Notes: generated by a model from the letters alone, not told the origin. A stretch of 64,000 nt of DNA from Streptococcus panodentis (GCF_017884005.1 NZ_QFAY01000003.1:69381-133380), one strand, 5' to 3'. Positions 1-9,013 are shown, numbered from the stretch's first letter. Numbers and translations: made by a program.

Positions 1-783
1 ACATCCCGCATCATGTTGGATTTGGAAAATGGCATCGGCTATGTGGTCATGGCCAACCAAGCTAGGGAAGAGAACTATAATTTTGAGCTTCCGGAGTTGG
101 TCTTCGGCAAACGGAAAACAGCCAGCGCTGAGACTCAAAAAGAATTCAGCCCAGGCTACTACCGTACTCTTCGTACCTTCAACCAGGGACCGCTATCTAT
201 TTTCCAAATGTTAGTCAGTCCCACTACATATCTAAAGAGACCAGCTGATGACCAGCGCTTGCCCGGCAACTTCTGGACTCTTTACCAAAACCAAGGACAG
301 ACTCGGATTGCCGTTGCAGTTGCGGACTTTGAAAAAGTGCCTGACCTTGATGTCTTTAAAAACTATATTGTGCTGGGACTGGGGGCACTGGGAATCCTTT
401 ACGCCCTAATCCTGCTCTTGACCAACCTGCTCTTGGGAGCCTATCGGCTCATCTTCCGTAAAAAACAGAAAGCACCAGCCCGGACTTGGAAGGTCTGGAA
501 TCTCCTGACAGCTGCCGCTATTCTGGCGGTTCCCGGCCATCTCTTTCTGACCTTGCTAGCCACAGATGCTACAGACTTAAGCGGTTATGCCCCTTGGCGC
601 TACATGGTCTTTGCCGGCTTGGGCATCCTGCTGACCGTAGCTGCCATCCTGCCCCTTTTCAGAAAATCCAAAGAAAAGCTGAGCAAGGGCCGCGTCGCCC
701 TGACCGTCCTGACCAGTCTCTCGGCCTTGGCCATCGTAGCAAATATTCTCTACTGGTCCCTCTATCAGTGGTGGGTGCTGTAG
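1..783 (+). CDS. PbpX-like serine hydrolase, membrane C-terminal part (5' end outside window)
   Basis: This is the C-terminal part of a beta-lactamase/PbpX-family serine hydrolase. The reading frame is open from base 1, so the gene starts upstream and its catalytic SxxK region is not visible. What remains matches the end of the complete paralogue that follows: an LDLENGIG stretch, a linker, then four hydrophobic segments and the ending LYWSLYQWWVL. In this family a secreted class C-like catalytic domain is tethered by C-terminal membrane helices. The substrate is unknown; cell-wall or antimicrobial-peptide related roles are plausible. The next gene begins 75 bases downstream with its own ribosome binding site, so the two probably form one unit. 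The family is clear; the function is not. Confidence 0.85.
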   Translation, partial: TSRIMLDLENGIGYVVMANQAREENYNFELPELVFGKRKTASAETQKEFSPGYYRTLRTFNQGPLSIFQMLVSPTTYLKRPADDQRLPGNFWTLYQNQGQTRIAVAVADFEKVPDLDVFKNYIVLGLGALGILYALILLLTNLLLGAYRLIFRKKQKAPARTWKVWNLLTAAAILAVPGHLFLTLLATDATDLSGYAPWRYMVFAGLGILLTVAAILPLFRKSKEKLSKGRVALTVLTSLSALAIVANILYWSLYQWWVL

Positions 784-858
784 GAATCTTGCCTGTCTTC
801 CTTGAAGAAGGCAGGCTTGATTCATACTACCATCATCTCCGACTAGAAAGGAAAACTC

Positions 859-2640
859 ATGAAAAAATCAATTTTATTCATTATTTTAACCGTTTTGACG
901 CTGGGAATTTTTCGCCCAGTCCATGCTCAAGCAGCGTCGCAGAAGCTGCCATCGGGTACTGACCGCAGCCAGATTGGCCAGAAGATTCAGGACTATGTCA
1001 AGGAACACGAAAAAACCACCGCCGGTATGGAAACGGCAGTCTTCGACACCAATGGAACCATTTACCGGGGCAACTTCGGCTATATGGACAAGGAAAAAGG
1101 CATTAAAGCCGATGATTCCAGCGTCTTTGAGTGGGGCTCTGTCACCAAGCTGACCGTCTGGGTCTCTGTCATGCAGCTTTGGGAAGAAGGAAAAATCAAC
1201 CTTGAAGAAGACATCCGTACCTACCTGCCGGAGGGATTTCTCAAGAACCTCCGCTATGACAAGCCTATCACTATGCTGGACCTGATGAATCATCAGGCCG
1301 GCTTTGAAGAAGCTTCCCATGCTGGCTACCTGGAAAATAAGGGCCAGACCATCGAGGAAATTCTGGCTGTCAATCAGCCAGCTCAGATTTTTGAGCCGGG
1401 CACGACAACAGCCTATTCCAACTACGGGGCAGGCTTGGCCTCCTACATCGTGGAGCGGCTTTCCGGTCAGAACTTTGCCGACTATGCCCATGAGCATATC
1501 TTCCAGCCGCTGGGGATGGATAAAACAAGCATTTTGCCCGGTTTCACCGATAATGACTATGTCCGAGACAAGCGCAAGGAAGCTCAGTCCTATGACATAG
1601 AAGGAAAGGCGATTGGTTCGGCTTACTTTCATCTAGGCTTGTACCCTGTTGGTCAGGCTGCCTCTACCATGGAGGATTTCCAGAAGTTTGCCCAGGCGCT
1701 TTTGAAGAAGGACAAGCTTTTCAAACGAGCTGAGACTTGGACGACACTCTACACAGCGACCTCTACCTATCCCGGAACAGACAAACTGCTCAACGCCCAT
1801 GGCTTCATGGTCGAAGGATATGGCACCATGGTGCTGGGCCATGGTGGAAATTCGACCGGTTATTCATCCTATATCCTGCTGGACCTGAAAAACGGCATCG
1901 GTCTGACCGTCATGACCAACCAAAAGGGGGAGGATATTTACAATGTCCAGATGCCTGAACTCATCTTTGGAGCCAAGAAAAAGACGGATAAGGCTGCCTT
2001 TGAAAATTTCCAGCCCGGTTACTACCGCAGCGCTCGCTATTTCGAGACCGGTCCACTGTCCCTTGTCAGAAGCCTGTTTTACACGAGTTATGCCCCTAAA
2101 AGCATGGACAATTCGCTCTTAAGCCAAAACTATGCCGTTCTCAGTCAGGAAGGTGGACAGGAAAAAGTGACCAGCAGCACCGGGGACACGCTTAAGATAC
2201 CAGATGCAGAAATCCAAAAGGACCAGGCCATGTATCTCTTAGCAGCTGTAGGACTGGTCTATGCTGTTATCAATCTGATTATCAGCGGCGGCATAGACAT
2301 GATCCGCCTGCTGAAAAAGACAGCTGCCAAAACGCCGAAAAAGCTGCGAATCTGGAACTATGTAACCTCACTGGCAGTATTGGCTGCAGGCCTGAATTTT
2401 GCTTTGTTTTTCCTTGCAATGACCAGCGGGGACATCAGCTTTCTGGCTAGCTGGCGCTACATGATTTATGCTGGTTTAGGCCTGATACTGGCGGCCTGTG
2501 CGGTTTATCCACTGGTGGCCAAGGCTTGGAAAGAACTGAGCAAGAGCTGCATTGCTCTGACCGTCCTGACCAGTCTGTCTGCTCTGGCTATCCTTGCCAA
2601 CATCCTCTACTGGTCCCTCTATCAGTGGTGGGTGATATAA
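859..2640 (+). CDS. PbpX-like membrane-anchored serine hydrolase (beta-lactamase family)
   Basis: 593-residue exported serine hydrolase of the beta-lactamase/D-Ala-D-Ala carboxypeptidase (class C, PF00144-type) family. An N-terminal signal peptide (about residues 1-24, ending VHAQA) precedes the catalytic domain. The active-site SxxK is S94-V-T-K97, the YSN motif is at 186-188, and GHGGNS supplies the third motif (usually KTG or HGG-like). Residues from about 455 onward hold four hydrophobic segments, so the C-terminus is membrane embedded; it ends LYWSLYQWWVI like its neighbour. It starts at ATG after an AGAAAGGAAA ribosome site. It is a tandem paralogue of the gene cut by the window edge, and a third paralogue lies at 59.0 kb. 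The neighbouring ABC transporters suggest a cell-envelope stress or peptide-resistance locus; this is inference. Confidence 0.88.
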   Translation: MKKSILFIILTVLTLGIFRPVHAQAASQKLPSGTDRSQIGQKIQDYVKEHEKTTAGMETAVFDTNGTIYRGNFGYMDKEKGIKADDSSVFEWGSVTKLTVWVSVMQLWEEGKINLEEDIRTYLPEGFLKNLRYDKPITMLDLMNHQAGFEEASHAGYLENKGQTIEEILAVNQPAQIFEPGTTTAYSNYGAGLASYIVERLSGQNFADYAHEHIFQPLGMDKTSILPGFTDNDYVRDKRKEAQSYDIEGKAIGSAYFHLGLYPVGQAASTMEDFQKFAQALLKKDKLFKRAETWTTLYTATSTYPGTDKLLNAHGFMVEGYGTMVLGHGGNSTGYSSYILLDLKNGIGLTVMTNQKGEDIYNVQMPELIFGAKKKTDKAAFENFQPGYYRSARYFETGPLSLVRSLFYTSYAPKSMDNSLLSQNYAVLSQEGGQEKVTSSTGDTLKIPDAEIQKDQAMYLLAAVGLVYAVINLIISGGIDMIRLLKKTAAKTPKKLRIWNYVTSLAVLAAGLNFALFFLAMTSGDISFLASWRYMIYAGLGLILAACAVYPLVAKAWKELSKSCIALTVLTSLSALAILANILYWSLYQWWVI

Positions 2641-2659
2641 GACACAAACTCAACAATTC

Positions 2660-2679
2660 AGCCAGTCTCCGGATTGGCT
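2660..2679 (+). terminator. hairpin after the serine hydrolase, copy 1
   Basis: An 8-bp stem AGCCAGTC/GATTGGCT closes a TCCG tetraloop and is followed by a short T-rich stretch. It sits 19 bases after the serine hydrolase stop and is repeated exactly at 4440-4459, where it marks the start of the second duplication unit. Confidence 0.6.
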
Positions 2680-2785
2680 GAAGTTTATTCAATCATTCTT
2701 TAGAAATATTTTAGAATGACTTGATAAATATTTGAAATTTAGCCTGTAAACTAAAAGAAAATAAAAAAAGAAACGGAGTATTCCC

Positions 2786-3694
2786 ATGCAAAACATCCTC
2801 GAGGTCAAAAACCTCAGCAAGCAATACGGCCAGCAGTACGCCCTCCGTGATGTCAGCCTGTCTATCAAAAAAGGCGAGATTTACGGCCTGATCGGCAAGA
2901 ACGGGGCCGGTAAATCAACACTGATTAAGATCGTCACTCGAATCATCCACGCCAGCAGCGGCCGCGTGTCACTCTTTGGCTCCAGCAATTCTCAGGAGTG
3001 GACGGAGGCCCTGAGTCGGGTCGGCGCTGTCATTGAGACCCCGGTAGCCCATGCCCATCTGACCGCCTTTGACAACCTACTTTATTACTGCATTGAGCGG
3101 AAGATTGACAATCCCAGCAAGGTCATCCAGGAATGCCTGACCTATGTCGGCCTGACCAAGACCGGTAAGAAAAAATTCAGCGAGTTTTCTCTGGGCATGA
3201 AGCAGCGGCTGGGCATTGCCATCACCCTTTTGGCCAAGCCTGACCTGCTCATCCTGGACGAGCCCATCAACGGTCTAGACCCGGTCGGTATCAAGGAATT
3301 TCGCGGGATGATCCGCCGGCTCAATCAAGAACTGGGCATAACTATCATCATCTCCAGCCATATCCTGTCTGAGCTCTATCTGGTTGCTAATAAATTTGGC
3401 ATTATCAACCAAGGCCGGCTGGTGACGGAATTTACCAAGGAGGAATTTGACCGGGAAAGCGAGGACTATGTCGTCCTCAAGACCGACCGCATCCAGCAAG
3501 CTGGTCAGCTAGTCCAGGACAAGCTCCACTATCAACTCAAGCCCTCTGGCAAGGACGATGAACTCCACATCCTGGCCCAGCCTCATGAGATTAGGGACAT
3601 CACGAGGGAATTAGTTCTATCCGATATTGCCATCGATGAGATCTATGCCCCTCATAGAGATTTAGAGAAATACTTTACAAACTTAGTTGAATAA
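2786..3694 (+). CDS. ABC transporter ATP-binding protein, ABC-2 (bacitracin/lantibiotic-protection) type, copy 1
   Basis: 302-residue nucleotide-binding subunit. The Walker A (GKNGAGKST) is near residue 40, the signature FSLGMKQR follows, the Walker B is LLILDEPINGLDP, and the switch histidine lies in IISSHILSEL. The ~80-residue C-terminal extension after the ATPase core resembles those of BcrA/lantibiotic-immunity and YhcH-like subunits. It starts at ATG after an AACGGAG ribosome site, and the permease gene follows 11 bases after the stop. The pair should form an ATP-driven exporter or protection pump with two ATPases and two permeases. Substrate unknown; antimicrobial-peptide defence is the usual role of such pairs. 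Confidence 0.88.
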   Translation: MQNILEVKNLSKQYGQQYALRDVSLSIKKGEIYGLIGKNGAGKSTLIKIVTRIIHASSGRVSLFGSSNSQEWTEALSRVGAVIETPVAHAHLTAFDNLLYYCIERKIDNPSKVIQECLTYVGLTKTGKKKFSEFSLGMKQRLGIAITLLAKPDLLILDEPINGLDPVGIKEFRGMIRRLNQELGITIIISSHILSELYLVANKFGIINQGRLVTEFTKEEFDRESEDYVVLKTDRIQQAGQLVQDKLHYQLKPSGKDDELHILAQPHEIRDITRELVLSDIAIDEIYAPHRDLEKYFTNLVE

Positions 3695-3705
3695 GGAGAA
3701 GACCT

Positions 3706-4428
3706 ATGTTACAAACTTTTCGAGCCGATTTTTTCCGACTCTTTCGCTCCAAGGGCTTTTGGGGAACTGAACTTTTCTTTCTGCTCATCAGCGCCATTAT
3801 TGCAGTTCTCGCTGTGACAACTGCTCAGCCAGGAGACTTTTCCACTGCCCTTCCTGCCTTTGAGGCTATATCAAAGGATATGCCAATGATGTTCATCTTT
3901 ATGGTGATCATCATCAGCCTGCTGCTAGGGGTTGAATTGAATAATAAACTTTATCATAATACCTTAACCAGTGGCACATCCCTGAACAAATATTACCTTG
4001 CCAAATTCATGACCTTCGCCCTGATTGCACTCCTGCATTTCTTTCTGGCTTACAGCACTGCCTTCATGGCTTCCGCCTTCTCCACAGGATTTAGCAGTCT
4101 TCCCGCTGCTTATTGGGGACAGCTGGGGCTGAGCATCTTGGTCCAGTATGTTTGTGCTCTGGCTTGGATCGGTATCATCACCTTTGTCCTCTATCGGACC
4201 AAATCCATCGCGGTTCTCATGATTACTTTTCTCTTGGGCGATTCCATTCTGGCTTTGCCTGACATCCTATTTCCAAAAGTTGGCTGGCTCCAATATCTCC
4301 CCTTGAGATTTAATATCACCATGGTTACAGAACAAGGCGCTGCAAGTCTGCCCCTTCTCTCTGCCCTGATAGCTGCTGCCGCCTTCACCGCAGCCGGCAT
4401 CTATACGCTTCAGACCCGGGATTTGTAA
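3706..4428 (+). CDS. ABC-2 type transporter permease, copy 1
   Basis: 240-residue hydrophobic protein with about six membrane segments, opening LQTFRADFFRLFRSKGFW and ending AGIYTLQTRDL, the usual shape of the short ABC-2 permeases paired with BcrA-like ATPases. It has a ribosome site (AAGGAGAAG) and lies 11 bases after its ATPase. It aligns with the permease at 5.5 kb at both ends and in the central NTLTSG region, but much of the rest differs, including the outward-facing loops. The two pumps may therefore recognise different molecules. Substrate not known. Confidence 0.82.
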   Translation: MLQTFRADFFRLFRSKGFWGTELFFLLISAIIAVLAVTTAQPGDFSTALPAFEAISKDMPMMFIFMVIIISLLLGVELNNKLYHNTLTSGTSLNKYYLAKFMTFALIALLHFFLAYSTAFMASAFSTGFSSLPAAYWGQLGLSILVQYVCALAWIGIITFVLYRTKSIAVLMITFLLGDSILALPDILFPKVGWLQYLPLRFNITMVTEQGAASLPLLSALIAAAAFTAAGIYTLQTRDL

Positions 4429-4439
4429 AAGGAAGACTC

Positions 4440-4459
4440 AGCCAGTCTCCGGATTGGCT
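4440..4459 (+). terminator. hairpin at the start of duplication unit 2
   Basis: Exact repeat of the 2660-2679 hairpin (8-bp stem, TCCG loop), 11 bases after the first permease stop. It probably terminates the first ABC transcript or attenuates the second. Confidence 0.55.
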
Positions 4460-4565
4460 GAAGTTTATTCAATCATTCTTTAGAAATATTTTAGAATGTC
4501 TTGATAAGCATTTGAAATTTAGCCTGTAAACTAAAAGAAAATAAAAAAAGAAACGGAGTATTCCC

Positions 4566-5474
4566 ATGCAAAACATCCTCGAGGTCAAGAACCTCAGCAA
4601 GCAATACGGCCAGCAGTACGCCCTGCGTGATGTCAGCCTGTCCATCAGGAAAGGCGAGATTTACGGCCTGATTGGCAAGAACGGAGCCGGCAAGACCACC
4701 TTGATTAAGGTGATTACCCAGCTCATCCATGCCAGCAGCGGCAGCGTGTCTGTCTTTGGCTCCCAGACCTCTAAGGAATGGACCGAGGCTCTGAGAAAGA
4801 CCGGCTCTGTCATCGAAACACCGGTGGCCTACAATCAGATGACCGCCTATGAAAATCTCAGCTACTGCTGCAAGGTTCATCAGATTGACCAACCTGACCA
4901 GCTTATCAAGGAAACCCTGGCCTATGTCGGCCTGACCGATACCGGCAAGAAGAAATTTCGGAACTTCTCTCTGGGCATGAAGCAGCGGCTAGGCATTGCC
5001 ATCGCGCTGATTCATAAGCCAGAGCTGATGATACTGGATGAACCCATCAATGGCCTAGACCCGCTCGGCATCAAGGAATTCCGGAATATGATCCAGCGGC
5101 TCAATCAAGAGCTGGGCATTACCTTTATCATTTCCAGTCACATCCTGTCCGAGCTCTATCTGGTCGCCAGCAAGTTTGGCATCATTGACCAGGGGCAGCT
5201 GGTGACGGAATTTACCAAGGAAGACTTTGACCAAGCCAGCGAAGACTATATCGTCCTCAAGACCTCTGAGCCAGAGCAGGCTGCCAGTCTCATCCAAGAA
5301 AAGCTTCACTACCAGCTCAAGGATGCGGACAAGGCCGGCGAACTGCATATCATGGCGCAGGAGCAGGAGCTCAATGCCATCGTCAGGGAGCTGGTCCTGG
5401 CCAATATTTCTATCAGCGGCATCTATGCAGCCCACAAAGACCTCGAAAAATATTTCACAGATTTAGTCCAATAA
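4566..5474 (+). CDS. ABC transporter ATP-binding protein, ABC-2 type, copy 2
   Basis: 302 residues, the same length as copy 1 and collinear with it. It keeps every catalytic element: Walker A GKNGAGKTT, signature FSLGMKQR, Walker B LMILDEPINGLDP and the SSHILSEL switch. The first 28 residues differ from copy 1 by a single residue (K to R), whereas the C-terminal regulatory domain has diverged more. It is translated from the same AACGGAG site and followed 16 bases later by its own permease. Role as for copy 1: energising export of, or protection from, an unidentified compound, probably a membrane-active peptide. Confidence 0.88.
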   Translation: MQNILEVKNLSKQYGQQYALRDVSLSIRKGEIYGLIGKNGAGKTTLIKVITQLIHASSGSVSVFGSQTSKEWTEALRKTGSVIETPVAYNQMTAYENLSYCCKVHQIDQPDQLIKETLAYVGLTDTGKKKFRNFSLGMKQRLGIAIALIHKPELMILDEPINGLDPLGIKEFRNMIQRLNQELGITFIISSHILSELYLVASKFGIIDQGQLVTEFTKEDFDQASEDYIVLKTSEPEQAASLIQEKLHYQLKDADKAGELHIMAQEQELNAIVRELVLANISISGIYAAHKDLEKYFTDLVQ

Positions 5475-5490
5475 TTAAGGAGAATACCCC

Positions 5491-6186
5491 ATGTTACATA
5501 CTTTTCAAGCAGATTTTTACCGCTTCTTTCGTTCCAAAGCCGTTTGGATTACCGAAGCTATCTTTCTACTGCTCACCCTTTTCTCAGCCGTTGGCAAGGC
5601 AAACGCGGTCCAGACTATACAGGGCGTTTCCAGCGGTCACGGTAATAATACTTTTATCATCATTATCCTCTCCATGATCGTCATCGGGACGGATATGGCC
5701 CAGCAGCTCTATAAAAATACGCTGACCAGCGGTGTCTCCCGTACCAGCTTCTTCATCTCCAAAGGCCTGATCATGGCCTGTGTCATAGCCCTGCAGATGG
5801 CTATCTTTTATGCCTTCAGCTTTATGGTGGCGGCTGTCCTGAATGGCATCGGCCCTCTGTCAGCCAGCTTCCTGTTTCAGTTTATCCTTGTATTCTGCGT
5901 ACAGTTTCTGGCTACCATGGCTTGGACTGCCATGACTACCTTCGTCCTTTATCTGAGCAAGTCCATGATTGCTGCTTTGGGAGCCCACCTTTTCTGCGCA
6001 TCTTTGACCGGTGCCCTCGCTCAATTTTACCCCAAATCCCAATGGCTGCAGCACCTGACTATGAGCTTTGACTTTGAATTGGTCCAAAGCAGCGGCGTGA
6101 CCATGAGAATTGTCCTGATTGCCTTGCTAACAGGCGCCGCCCTCACAGCTGCTGGCCTCTATACTCTTCATAAAAAGGATTTATAG
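5491..6186 (+). CDS. ABC-2 type transporter permease, copy 2
   Basis: 231-residue membrane protein, about six hydrophobic segments, opening LHTFQADFYRFFRSKAVW and ending AGLYTLHKKDL. Only the two ends and the central NTLTSGVSRT stretch align well with copy 1; the first extracellular region is glycine/serine rich here (GVSSGHGNNTF) and different in copy 1. It starts after TTAAGGAGAAT. The unit is followed by about 330 bases without a gene, which hold the nrd control region. Confidence 0.82.
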   Translation: MLHTFQADFYRFFRSKAVWITEAIFLLLTLFSAVGKANAVQTIQGVSSGHGNNTFIIIILSMIVIGTDMAQQLYKNTLTSGVSRTSFFISKGLIMACVIALQMAIFYAFSFMVAAVLNGIGPLSASFLFQFILVFCVQFLATMAWTAMTTFVLYLSKSMIAALGAHLFCASLTGALAQFYPKSQWLQHLTMSFDFELVQSSGVTMRIVLIALLTGAALTAAGLYTLHKKDL

Positions 6187-6377
6187 AAGAAACAAGGCGG
6201 TCAAACAGAAGCTCATCTTGACCCCAAGTGATTCTTGCAACACAAGATATAGTTTTCCATTTTTCATCTCCTGTCTGAGAGATTTCTGCATGGTTTTAGG
6301 TGTCCTGTCTAAGCAAGTCAGGGGCTGGATTGGACCTGTTTCTCTGGCTTTCAGCAAGGTTTTCGTCTTTTATACAT

Positions 6378-6393
6378 GCACTATATATAGTAT
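6378..6393 (+). promoter_or_regulatory. NrdR-like box 1 upstream of nrdH
   Basis: GCACTATATATAGTAT, with the core ACTATATATAGT being a perfect palindrome, fits the known NrdR box pattern (acaCwATATwTwGtgt). NrdR is the dATP/ATP-sensing repressor of ribonucleotide reductase genes. The box centre lies about 41 bases upstream of a second box. Confidence 0.7.
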
Positions 6394-6418
6394 TGCATGT
6401 ATCTTATAACAAAAATTA

Positions 6419-6434
6419 ACACAATATTTAGTTC
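6419..6434 (+). promoter_or_regulatory. NrdR-like box 2 next to the nrdH -35
   Basis: ACACAATATTTAGTTC, a weaker match to the NrdR box. It ends seven bases before the -35 hexamer. The 41-base spacing to box 1 is close to four helical turns; the commonest spacing is about three turns. Confidence 0.6.
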
Positions 6435-6441
6435 AAAACTA

Positions 6442-6470
6442 TTGACATCCCCCTGGCTTTTAGATATACT
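6442..6470 (+). promoter_or_regulatory. sigma-A promoter of nrdH
   Basis: TTGACA (6442-6447), 17-base spacer, TATACT (6465-6470): a near-consensus vegetative promoter directly downstream of both NrdR-like boxes, giving a ~45-base leader to nrdH. Confidence 0.8.
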
Positions 6471-6519
6471 AGATTCGTATTTAATTTTAAGAAAAAAAGA
6501 AAGTTTAGAGGAATCTTCT

Positions 6520-6738
6520 ATGGTAACTATTTACTCCAAAAACGACTGTGTTCAGTGCAAAATGACCAAGCGTTTCTTAGATACCAATCATGTGGAATAT
6601 CGCGAGATTAATCTTGATGAACAGCCAGAATTTATCGACCATGTTAAAAACCTTGGCTTCAATGCTGCTCCTGTCATTCAGACAGCAACGGAGGCATTTT
6701 CTGGTTTCCAGCCTGGTAAACTGAAAAAATTATCATAA
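6520..6738 (+). CDS. nrdH: NrdH glutaredoxin-like redoxin
   Basis: 72-residue redoxin that supplies electrons to class Ib ribonucleotide reductase. It carries the CxxC active site as C-V-Q-C (residues 11-14 region, SKNDCVQC) and the C-terminal SGFQPGKL motif typical of NrdH. The start chosen is the ATG at 6520, which gives the canonical MVTIYSKNDC N-terminus; an upstream in-frame ATG would add 41 residues unlike the family. A terminator-like hairpin separates it from nrdE, so nrdH may be expressed in excess over nrdE and nrdF. Confidence 0.93.
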   Translation: MVTIYSKNDCVQCKMTKRFLDTNHVEYREINLDEQPEFIDHVKNLGFNAAPVIQTATEAFSGFQPGKLKKLS

Positions 6739-6764
6739 GCCGCGATGGCATGAGCTGGATGGCT

Positions 6765-6793
6765 GCTCCTATAGACATAGGAGCCTTTCTTTT
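6765..6793 (+). terminator. terminator/attenuator hairpin between nrdH and nrdE
   Basis: GCTCCTAT/ATAGGAGC stem with AGAC loop followed by CTTTCTTTT. It lies 27 bases after nrdH. No second promoter of good quality is seen before nrdE, so it probably acts as a partial terminator or processing site. Confidence 0.7.
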
Positions 6794-6853
6794 GTATCGG
6801 GCAGAGTTACTGCCTGCCAAATCTTATATTATTTTATATAGAAAAGGAACACC

Positions 6854-9013
6854 ATGGGACTTAAACAACTCGAAGACGTGACTTACTTCCGTCTCAACAA
6901 TGAAATCAACCGTCCGATTAACGGACAGATTATGCTCCACAAGGACAAGGAAGCTTTGGAGGCTTTCTTTAAGGAAAATGTTAATCCCAATACCAAGCAG
7001 TTTGCTTCCATCACTGAGAAAATCAGCTATTTAATAGAAGAAAACTATCTGGAAAAAGAGTTTATCGAGCACTATTCTCCAGCCTATATTGAGGAATTGG
7101 CAGCCTTTATCCATGCGCAGGACTTCCAGTTCAAGTCCTTCATGGCCGCCTACAAATTCTACAACCAGTATGCCCTCAAGACCAACGACGGCGAATATTA
7201 TCTGGAAAGCATGGAGGACCGGGTGCTCTTCAATGCCCTCTACTTTGCCAATGGTGACGAAGCCATCGCCAAGGATATTGCCAACGAAATCATCCATCAG
7301 CGCTACCAGCCTGCGACGCCTAGCTTTCTCAATGCCGGCCGGGCCAGACGCGGTGAGCTGGTCTCCTGCTTCCTGATCCAAGTGACGGACGACATGAACT
7401 CTATCGGCCGCTCTATCAACTCCGCCCTGCAGCTTTCCCGTATTGGCGGGGGCGTGGGCATTTCCCTCAGCAATCTGCGGGAAGCCGGCGCACCGATCAA
7501 GGGCTATGAAGGGGCTGCTTCTGGGGTCGTGCCGGTTATGAAACTTTTCGAGGACAGCTTCTCCTACTCCAACCAGCTAGGGCAGCGCCAAGGGGCCGGT
7601 GTGGTCTACCTCAATGTCTTCCACCCCGACATCATCTCCTTCCTGTCTACCAAGAAAGAAAATGCGGATGAAAAAGTTCGGGTCAAGACCCTGTCTCTGG
7701 GGGTGGTCATTCCGGATAAATTCTACGAACTGGCCCGCAAAAATGAGGATATGTACCTCTTCAGTCCATACTCTGTCGAGCGGGAGTATGGTGTTCCCTT
7801 TGCTTATCTGGATATTACTGAAAAGTATGATGAATTGGTGGCCAATCCTAAGATTACCAAGACCAAGATCCGGGCCCGCGATTTGGAAACGGAAATTTCC
7901 AAACTGCAGCAAGAGTCTGGCTATCCTTATGTCGTCAACATTGACACCGCCAACCGCTCCAATCCGATTGACGGCAAGATTATCATGAGCAATCTCTGCT
8001 CTGAAATCCTGCAAGTACAAGAACCTAGCCTTTTGAATGATGCGCAAGAATACCTCCGTCTGGGAACAGATGTATCATGTAACTTAGGCTCTACTAATGT
8101 TGTAAACATGATGGCGTCGCCGGACTTTGGCAAGTCGATCCGGACCATGACACGCGCTCTGACCTTTGTCACAGACAGCTCTCACATCACTGCAGTGCCT
8201 TCTATCGACAATGGTAATAGTCTGGCTCATACCTTTGGACTCGGTGCCATGGGCCTGCACAGCTATCTGGCTCAGCAGCTGATTGACTACGGGTCTGCCG
8301 AAGCGGTTGAATTTACCAGCATCTACTTCATGCTCATGAACTACTGGACCCTGGTCGAGTCTAACAATATCGCCCGCGAACGCGGTGTCACTTTCCATAA
8401 CTTTGACAAATCCGACTATGCCAGCGGCACTTACTTTGACAAATACCTGACGGGTGAATTTGTACCGAAGTCCAACCGCATCAAGGAGCTCTTTGCCGGT
8501 ATCTTTATCCCGACAGCCAAGGACTGGGCAGCTCTGCGGGATAAGGTCAAAGCAGACGGTCTCTACCATCAAAACCGTCTGGCTGTCGCACCAAACGGCT
8601 CTATCAGCTACATCAATGACGTTTCTGCTTCGATCCACCCGATTACCCAGCGGATCGAAGAGCGTCAGGAAAAGAAAATCGGCAAGATTTACTACCCTGC
8701 TGCCGGTCTGTCCACTGAGACCATTCCTTACTATACCAGCGCCTATGACATGGATATGCGCAAGGTCATCGATGTCTACGCTGCTGCTACCGAGCATGTG
8801 GACCAAGGGCTGTCACTGACCCTCTTTATGCGCAGCGACATTCCTCAGGGCCTCTACGAGTGGAAACGCGAAAGCAAGCAGACCACCCGCGACCTCTCCA
8901 TCCTGCGCAACTATGCCTTTAACAAGGGGATCAAGTCCATCTACTATGTCCGTACCTTTACCGATGACGGCGGCGAAGTGGGGGCTAACCAGTGTGAAAG
9001 CTGCGTAATATAA
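6854..9013 (+). CDS. nrdE: class Ib ribonucleoside-diphosphate reductase alpha subunit
   Basis: 719-residue large subunit NrdE, which reduces ribonucleoside diphosphates to deoxyribonucleotides. It shows the N-terminal NrdE domain, PSFLNAGR, the SCFL redox/active-site cysteine region, NLCSEI, and the C-terminal CESC redox pair (GANQCESCVI) that exchanges with NrdH. Length and ends are normal for the family. Its partner NrdF is not immediately adjacent: 387 bases holding a large hairpin and a structured RNA intervene. No nrdI was found in the window, so the flavodoxin needed for manganese cofactor assembly must be encoded elsewhere. Confidence 0.95.
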   Translation: MGLKQLEDVTYFRLNNEINRPINGQIMLHKDKEALEAFFKENVNPNTKQFASITEKISYLIEENYLEKEFIEHYSPAYIEELAAFIHAQDFQFKSFMAAYKFYNQYALKTNDGEYYLESMEDRVLFNALYFANGDEAIAKDIANEIIHQRYQPATPSFLNAGRARRGELVSCFLIQVTDDMNSIGRSINSALQLSRIGGGVGISLSNLREAGAPIKGYEGAASGVVPVMKLFEDSFSYSNQLGQRQGAGVVYLNVFHPDIISFLSTKKENADEKVRVKTLSLGVVIPDKFYELARKNEDMYLFSPYSVEREYGVPFAYLDITEKYDELVANPKITKTKIRARDLETEISKLQQESGYPYVVNIDTANRSNPIDGKIIMSNLCSEILQVQEPSLLNDAQEYLRLGTDVSCNLGSTNVVNMMASPDFGKSIRTMTRALTFVTDSSHITAVPSIDNGNSLAHTFGLGAMGLHSYLAQQLIDYGSAEAVEFTSIYFMLMNYWTLVESNNIARERGVTFHNFDKSDYASGTYFDKYLTGEFVPKSNRIKELFAGIFIPTAKDWAALRDKVKADGLYHQNRLAVAPNGSISYINDVSASIHPITQRIEERQEKKIGKIYYPAAGLSTETIPYYTSAYDMDMRKVIDVYAAATEHVDQGLSLTLFMRSDIPQGLYEWKRESKQTTRDLSILRNYAFNKGIKSIYYVRTFTDDGGEVGANQCESCVI

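Larger units (their letters stand above)
2658..6186 (+). repeat. tandem duplication of an ABC ATPase/permease unit (two units of about 1.75 kb)
   Basis: The segment from 2658 (hairpin, leader, ATPase, permease) is repeated from 4438. The first ~150 bases of each unit are almost identical through the hairpin, the leader and the first codons of the ATPase gene. The two ATPases remain close over their whole length, while the permeases have diverged strongly. This is a gene duplication with conserved regulation and relaxed or diversifying selection on the membrane subunit. Confidence 0.85.

Noticed and set aside
6218..6409. 63-codon plus-strand ORF before nrdH
   Set aside because: No ribosome site, runs through the NrdR box, and has no recognisable features.
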